Below, piece after piece: positions 59,365 to 64,000 of a stretch of DNA of 64,000 nt. The translations under genes were made by a program, and so were the position numbers. Source of the stretch: Robertmurraya andreesenii (GTDB taxonomy: Bacteria; Bacillota; Bacilli; Bacillales; Cytobacillaceae); the NCBI RefSeq assembly GCF_030813005.1, contig NZ_JAUSTU010000001.1, positions 310,001-374,000 on the forward strand, given 5' to 3'. The first letter of the stretch is position 1, and each line of letters starts with the position of its first letter. Below the pieces are notes generated by a model that was not told the DNA's origin, did not search any database, and was given only the letters and a program-made list of their open reading frames with translations.

Positions 59365-60773
59365 TTTCCAACCACCACACGTTTTCTAGTATCTTTCGCG
59401 AACATCTTACCAGGATTCATAATATTATTTGGATCGAGTCCTGCCTTGATGGCCTTCATCGCTGCAATTCCTGCCTCACCAAGCTTCAATTCAAGATAAG
59501 GTGCTTTCATCACACCGACACCATGCTCTCCAGTAATTGTTCCACCGAATTCAACGGCTTTGATAAAAATTTCTTCAAAGGCTTTTTCAACCCGCTCCAT
59601 TTCTTCCCGATTTCTCGCATCAGTAGGGACGGTAGGATGAAGATTTCCGTCACCTGAATGTCCAAAGGTACAAATTTGTAGGTTGTATTTAGCACCAATT
59701 TCATTAATGGCCCTTACCATTCTAGCTATTTCGGAACGTGGTACGGTTGCATCCTCGAGAATGGTTGTTGGCTTAATTCTAGCGATGGCAGATAGAGCCC
59801 ATCTTCTAGCTGTTGTTAAAGCCTCCGCCTCCTCGGTCGTTTTGGCAACTTGAACAGAAACGGCTTGCTCTGATTTACAAATTTCTTCAATTTTTAAGAT
59901 ATCTCGATCTACCTGTTCAGGTGAACCATCTTGTTCAATCAGTAAAACAGCCTTTGCTTCTGTAGGAAGTCCAATTTTTACATAATCCTCAACAGCTGCA
60001 ATCGTTGGCTGATCAAGGAATTCTAGCGTTGCTGGGATGATTCGATTGGCAATAATCTTCGAAACTGTACGTGCCGCTGCTTCAAGGTCCTCATAAAGAG
60101 CGAGCATCGTTTTCTTCGTTTCAGGCTTTGGAACAAGCTTAAGAATCGCTTCCGTAATGATGCCAAGCGTTCCTTCCGCACCGACATAAAGTCTCGTTAG
60201 GTCGTAGCCGGCAACATCCTTGGCGAGTTTTCCTCCTGTACGAATAATATCGCCATTTGCTAGTACGATTTCTAATCCCATCACATAATCTCTAGTTACC
60301 CCATATTTTAATCCTCGAAGTCCACCAGAGTTTTCGCTTATATTTCCTCCGATTGTGGAAGATTTCATCGAACCTGGGTCCGGTGGATAGAATAGGCCGT
60401 TCGCTTCCGCCATATTAATAATATCTAGGGTAATGACTCCTGGCTGCACCGTCATTGTCAAATTTTCCAAATCAAGCTCCAAAATTTTGTTCATATGCTT
60501 AAAAAGGAAGACAATCCCACCTTCAGTTGGGCAAGTTCCTCCACAAAGGTTTGTACCTGTACCTCTTGGAACGATCGGAATTTTATATTCATTACAGATT
60601 TTTACCAATTCTGAAATTTCTTTTGTGTTTCTTGGACTTACAACAGCATCTGGCATGGACTGCATATCCGGTGTCGCATCATAAGAATACGTAAGTCTTC
60701 CTACCTTGCTGTCATCAAAATTCTCCTCACCCACAATGTCGACGATCATCTTTTTGATCTCTGCGTTAATCAT
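59361..60773 (-). CDS. glcD: Glycolate oxidase FAD subunit GlcD (YsfC-like)
   Basis: A 470-aa FAD enzyme of the vanillyl-alcohol oxidase fold. FAD-binding landmarks are VPRGTGTNLCGGTCP, DPGSMKSSTIGGNISENSGG and GAEGTLGIITEA; the substrate side has FGHSGDGNLHPTVP and GTITGEHGVGVMKAPYL. It oxidises glycolate or another 2-hydroxyacid. Its partner is GlcF; the regulator is transcribed from further upstream on the same strand. A cre-like palindrome lies 25 bp before its start. Confidence 0.92.
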   Translation of the reverse strand: MINAEIKKMIVDIVGEENFDDSKVGRLTYSYDATPDMQSMPDAVVSPRNTKEISELVKICNEYKIPIVPRGTGTNLCGGTCPTEGGIVFLFKHMNKILELDLENLTMTVQPGVITLDIINMAEANGLFYPPDPGSMKSSTIGGNISENSGGLRGLKYGVTRDYVMGLEIVLANGDIIRTGGKLAKDVAGYDLTRLYVGAEGTLGIITEAILKLVPKPETKKTMLALYEDLEAAARTVSKIIANRIIPATLEFLDQPTIAAVEDYVKIGLPTEAKAVLLIEQDGSPEQVDRDILKIEEICKSEQAVSVQVAKTTEEAEALTTARRWALSAIARIKPTTILEDATVPRSEIARMVRAINEIGAKYNLQICTFGHSGDGNLHPTVPTDARNREEMERVEKAFEEIFIKAVEFGGTITGEHGVGVMKAPYLELKLGEAGIAAMKAIKAGLDPNNIMNPGKMFAKDTRKRVVVGK

Positions 60774-60797
60774 ATGAGCAATTTCCCCCTTCTTAAG

Positions 60798-60811
60798 TTA
60801 AAGCGCTTTCG
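60798..60811 (-). promoter_or_regulatory. Possible cre site upstream of glcD
   Basis: The core AAAGCGCTTT (60800-60809) is a perfect palindrome like those of CcpA sites, but two outer consensus positions do not match. Confidence 0.45.
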
Positions 60812-60851
60812 AAAAAGTACGGTATATAAAAATCTTTAATACTATAAGTAT

Positions 60852-60874
60852 AAAAAAAAGCGGGGGAAGCCGCT
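60852..60874 (-). terminator. Rho-independent terminator of the CdaR-type regulator
   Basis: On the minus strand AGCGG pairs with CCGCT around CTTCCC and runs into eight T residues. Confidence 0.8.
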
Positions 60875-60893
60875 ATGGATGATTATACAAAAT

Positions 60894-62021
60894 TCAATTA
60901 GGATTTCTACCTTTTTTTATATGTTTATCTAAGAAAATAATGGATAAATAAAGAGTAAAAAAATCATCGATGTTTCTTGGGTTCAATCCGGTCAATTCTG
61001 TCATTTTTTTTAAGCGATAGTGCAAGGTATTAATATGAATATGGAGTGCCTGAGCGGTTTTCTTTAAGGAAAAATGGTTCTCAATCAGCTTTCTAAGTGT
61101 AACAAGGAGTTCAGGTTCTGCCAATAGAGGGTTAATAGTTCTTTTGACAAAATCCTCTTTCGTTTGCTGTTTGATGTCATCGAAAATCATTTCCAAAGCC
61201 AAATCTTCATCAAAAACCAGTGCTCCTTCGGAATCACGTGCATTTAATGCTCTCTCTGCTTGATGATAAGACTGCTTAAGCTTTGAGGGAGCTGTGATCA
61301 AACCGACGCCAACACTGACATCACATTTGAAACGGTTGAGTAAAAAATCATGGAATCTTAGCGCTTTCTTACGGGTGTCACGGTTTCTTTGAGACGGGGT
61401 TAAAAGATAAATGATTCGTTTATTTCCCCATCTCGAAATAATTTCGTTCTGCCCACGTTCGTCCCAGGACAGAATGGAGAGCCATAAATCACGATGAAGG
61501 GCTTGAGGGTCTCCACCTACCTCTGCAATCATCACCTGTCTATCCACCTTTAAATCAATATTGAGCAATGTTGCCCGCTCGATAAAGGATTCGCTCCATT
61601 CCTTTAATTGAATCCAATCAAGAAGGAAGGCCTCTATGGAACGGGATTGCCAGTCAAACTGCTCGGTATAGTAGCTCTCACTAATAAGGAGTTCAGTCAT
61701 TTTTCGAATAATTTCAGCAAATGGAGATACCGCATCCGGATTTCCAGTTATCCCGATAACCCCTACAACATCCCTTTGAAAAAAGATGGGGAGGTTAATG
61801 CCAGCTTTTACCCCTTTAAGTACTGCTTGGTCTTCCTCGGTGATCACCAGTTTTTCTTTTCTTTCTGAAGCGATCAGAGCTCCTTCGTGAAAGGTATTGA
61901 CCCTATTTGGATCGGTGCTAGCCATAATTTGTCCTTTCGTATCGACGACAATGATATCCTCGTTCAATAATCGGCGTACCTCTACGACAATTTTTTCAGC
62001 AAGCTCTTTTATTAGCATCAC
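60894..62021 (-). CDS. CdaR-family transcriptional regulator (YsfB-like)
   Basis: A 375-aa regulator. Residues 1-135 are the sugar-diacid recognition domain (ELAEKIVVEVRRLLNEDIIVVD, INLPIFFQRDVVGVIGITG). The middle is GGDEF-like, and the C-terminus is a PucR-type helix-turn-helix (NHFSLKKTAQALHIHINTLHYRL, partly shown). Position matches ysfB next to ysfCD in B. subtilis. It probably activates glcDF in response to a hydroxyacid. Separated from glcD by a terminator. Confidence 0.88.
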   Translation of the reverse strand: MMLIKELAEKIVVEVRRLLNEDIIVVDTKGQIMASTDPNRVNTFHEGALIASERKEKLVITEEDQAVLKGVKAGINLPIFFQRDVVGVIGITGNPDAVSPFAEIIRKMTELLISESYYTEQFDWQSRSIEAFLLDWIQLKEWSESFIERATLLNIDLKVDRQVMIAEVGGDPQALHRDLWLSILSWDERGQNEIISRWGNKRIIYLLTPSQRNRDTRKKALRFHDFLLNRFKCDVSVGVGLITAPSKLKQSYHQAERALNARDSEGALVFDEDLALEMIFDDIKQQTKEDFVKRTINPLLAEPELLVTLRKLIENHFSLKKTAQALHIHINTLHYRLKKMTELTGLNPRNIDDFFTLYLSIIFLDKHIKKGRNPN

Positions 62022-62168
62022 AGTTTCCTCCTATTTCTTTCATTATAGAAGAATGAGTGAAAATGTGTAAATTTCTTGATAAGTGCTTTAAAAAAGAGAA
62101 GTTTTTCTTTATTATAAGGGGATAGGAAAAGAGAGGATGTCGGAATGACTTAGGAAGGAACAAATATA

Positions 62169-63524
62169 ATGAGGACTCAATTGAAATTATTTCTGAAAAA
62201 ACTGACTCCAGCTCGAATTATAGTTGGGTATTATATGTTAGCTGTCACGATTTCAGTATTGATGCTAAGAATACCTGCCGTTCATCTACCTGGTGTTGAG
62301 GTATCTTTTATTGATTCCGTTTTTACAGCGGTTAGTGCTGTTAGTGTGACTGGTTTAACGGTAGTAAATATTTCTGAAACTTACAGTGTATTCGGTATTT
62401 TTGTCCTAATATTGATATTCCAATTAGGTGGAATTGGAGTCATGACTCTGGGTACATTTTTCTGGCTCCTATTAGGGAAGAAAATTGGGTTAAAGGAACG
62501 GCAATTAATTATGGTTGATCAAAATCAACCGAATCTTTCTGGCTTGGTTAATTTAATGAAGGATATCCTAAAAATCATTTTGTTAATCGAGCTATTAGGC
62601 ACATTAATTTTGGGTGTTTATTTTCTAAAATTTTATCCCGATTGGAAGGACGCTTTTTTGCATGGACTATTTGCTTCGATTAGTGCAACCACTAATGCGG
62701 GCTTTGATATTACTGGGCAGTCGCTTATCCCTTATGCAAATGATTATTTTGTACAGCTTATAAACATTATATTAATTACTCTAGGTGCGATTGGTTTTCC
62801 GGTTTTAATCGAGTTAAAACAATTTCTTATGCACCGAGATAACAGCCGAATCTTTCGTTTTTCACTATTTGCGAAATTAACCTCTATAACGTTTTTGGCT
62901 TTATTGGTGTTTGGTACTATTGTGATTCTACTGTTAGAGTGGAACCATGCTTTTCGGGGGGCATCATGGCATGAGTCATTCTTTTATGCCCTTTTCCAAT
63001 CTGCCACAACTCGGAGCTCAGGGTTAGCAACGATTGATGTCAGTACATTTTCGCAGGCAACATTGATCGTGATGAGCGGTTTGATGTTCATCGGGGCTTC
63101 GCCAAGCTCTGTCGGCGGTGGGATTCGAACGACGACATTTGCTTTAAATATTCTTTATTTATATCATTTTGCTAACGGGAATCGTCACATTAAAGTTTTT
63201 CGTAGGGAACTGCATGAAGATGATATCCGCAAAGCGTTGGCTGTTACGATGCTTGCCTTTATTTTATGTTCCGTATCTTTAGTCGTTTTATCGATTTCAG
63301 AGACCCATTCTTTATTGGCGTTGCTGTTTGAAATTTGCTCGGCGTTCGGAACAACGGGACTTTCCATGGGAATCACCCCTGATCTATCGACCTTTGGAAA
63401 ATGTGTGATTATGCTGTTAATGTTTATTGGTAGAATTGGTTTGCCTTCGTTCTTATTCATGATCGGTGGAAAAGAAGAGAAGACCAAATTCCACTATCCG
63501 AAGGAAAGAGTCATAATAGGGTAG
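62169..63524 (+). CDS. TrkH/KtrB-type potassium uptake protein (KtrD-like)
   Basis: A 451-aa membrane channel subunit with four M1-P-M2 repeats. Selectivity-filter turns are seen in AVSVTGLTV, SATTNAGFD, TRSSGLATI and AFGTTGLSMG. Length and sequence fit KtrB/KtrD. The regulatory RCK partner (KtrA/KtrC) is not adjacent. The leader is too short for a c-di-AMP riboswitch. An ATG at 62169 follows AGGAAGGAAC. Confidence 0.92.
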   Translation: MRTQLKLFLKKLTPARIIVGYYMLAVTISVLMLRIPAVHLPGVEVSFIDSVFTAVSAVSVTGLTVVNISETYSVFGIFVLILIFQLGGIGVMTLGTFFWLLLGKKIGLKERQLIMVDQNQPNLSGLVNLMKDILKIILLIELLGTLILGVYFLKFYPDWKDAFLHGLFASISATTNAGFDITGQSLIPYANDYFVQLINIILITLGAIGFPVLIELKQFLMHRDNSRIFRFSLFAKLTSITFLALLVFGTIVILLLEWNHAFRGASWHESFFYALFQSATTRSSGLATIDVSTFSQATLIVMSGLMFIGASPSSVGGGIRTTTFALNILYLYHFANGNRHIKVFRRELHEDDIRKALAVTMLAFILCSVSLVVLSISETHSLLALLFEICSAFGTTGLSMGITPDLSTFGKCVIMLLMFIGRIGLPSFLFMIGGKEEKTKFHYPKERVIIG

Positions 63525-63540
63525 GCTCTTTTTACGCAGG

Positions 63541-63573
63541 AAAAGGTCCAGGGAAATTTCCTTGGACCTTTCT
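63541..63573 (+). terminator. Terminator after the potassium transporter gene
   Basis: AAAGGTCCA and TGGACCTTT pair around a GGGAAATTTCC inner palindrome. It lies between convergent genes and can serve both. Confidence 0.75.
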
Positions 63574-63911
63574 TAATCCTTTCCATGGCTAACATCATGA
63601 GTCGGATGCATAAATGGATATGCCTGGGGCTTCCTTTTGCTTTCTACTAGCTCTCTATTTTCTGGCGTATTCCAACCAATGTCATTCGTGGGATGGACCC
63701 ATTCATCCCCTGCCATAATGGCAGGATCGGTTTCATCCGTCCAATTCTCAAGGGGAGAATTCTTAGAGGAGTAGTTGCTATCTCCGATGACTACACCGTA
63801 ATCGTTCACGAAAGGCGGCATGACCTCCATTCCGGTTCCCTTGAAATCTGGAGCATTGATTTGATGTGGCATCGTTTCATCGATTGTAACCTTCTTCAGC
63901 TTCTTCTTCAT
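63573..63911 (-). CDS. DUF3905-like protein
   Basis: A 112-aa soluble protein without membrane segments. The DEWVHPTNDIGWNTPENREL and YPFMHPTHDVSHGKD blocks contain a repeated HPTxD motif that I associate with DUF3905, found in spore-formers. The function is unknown. GAGGTGAT serves the ATG at 63911. Confidence 0.7.
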   Translation of the reverse strand: MKKKLKKVTIDETMPHQINAPDFKGTGMEVMPPFVNDYGVVIGDSNYSSKNSPLENWTDETDPAIMAGDEWVHPTNDIGWNTPENRELVESKRKPQAYPFMHPTHDVSHGKD

Positions 63912-63986
63912 TTTAGATCACCTCTCAATCTTAACCTAACCTATTTTCATAAGGATTATGGATGAAATAAAAGGCAGGGTATTGTA

Positions 63987-64000
63987 ATGGATTATGGAAA
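63987..64000 (+). CDS. Possible start of a gene cut by the right edge
   Basis: ATG at 63987 opens MDYG, with GGCAGGG upstream as a weak ribosome binding site. Only four codons are visible, so this is tentative. Confidence 0.25.

Noticed and set aside
62022..62168. c-di-AMP riboswitch before the potassium transporter
   Set aside because: The gap is only 147 bp, overlaps the regulator's promoter region and lacks the known conserved blocks.

Overview
The window is chromosomal DNA of an endospore-forming Bacillaceae (Bacillus/Neobacillus-like Firmicute). The base composition is AT-rich and genes have strong AGGAGG-type ribosome binding sites. TTG and GTG starts are frequent. Sporulation genes are present: an alpha/beta SASP, spore coat transglutaminase tgl, two YjcZ-type mini-proteins, and two sigma-K-like promoters sharing the same core. 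SigI/RsgI, XpaC/TelA, IseA-like proteins and a YsfBCD-like glycolate cluster also point to this family. I see no rRNA, CRISPR array, transposase or prophage block. The window reads as core and accessory metabolism with several regulatory islands.

Layout. 1-1.5 kb: end of an unknown gene, a Lin0512-family gene, a holin-like membrane protein and a Gly/Phe-rich mini-protein. 1.5-7.2 kb: a five-gene peptide ABC importer, with a hairpin separating the binding protein from the permease genes. 7.2-10.6 kb: OsmC, a flavin-fold stress protein, a sigma-K-type cupin, and a multidrug MFS pump with an attenuator-like leader. 10.9-20.0 kb: nitrate respiration, with narGHJI on the minus strand, fnr, and narK fused to a PAS domain; Fnr boxes lie upstream of narG and narK. 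20.3-30.8 kb: a YkoQ-like phosphoesterase, then a sugar island (ChvE-MmsA-MmsB under a cre site, a binding protein-histidine kinase-AraC-type regulator relay, and a second XylF/ChvE-type lipoprotein). 31-34.7 kb: aromatic acid exporter, hmp with two NsrR-like sites, nsrR, and a crotonase. 34.9-35.1 kb: tRNA-Thr(CGT) and tRNA-Ser(CGA).

35.2-40.3 kb, minus strand: the most unusual block. An OmpR/PhoR-type two-component system is followed by a 559-aa lipoprotein with a C-terminal IseA-like domain, a stand-alone IseA-like secreted protein, and a secreted NlpC/P60 homologue that has lost all three catalytic positions. In B. subtilis, IseA inhibits NlpC/P60 endopeptidases, so inhibitor and decoy enzyme sit together.

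40.5-50 kb: chemoreceptor, ilvD, DUF1836, two TrhA/hemolysin-III paralogues, an IscA-fold protein without the usual cysteines, truncated haemoglobin, xpaC-telA behind a sigma-W-type promoter, and YqhV. 49.7-54.2 kb: tgl, two YjcZ genes, prfC, nhaC. 54.4-57.8 kb: a DUF5667 secreted protein, sigI and rsgI with matching SigI-like promoters, and a SASP. 58-64 kb: a glcF/glcD/CdaR-type cluster, a KtrB/KtrD potassium transporter and a DUF3905-like gene.

How it fits together: nitrate reductase, nitrate transport, Fnr, flavohaemoglobin, NsrR and truncated haemoglobin form a coherent nitrate/nitric-oxide set. The sugar island joins uptake, sensing and carbon-catabolite control. The IseA/NlpC, SigI/RsgI and SigW modules are all envelope-stress functions.
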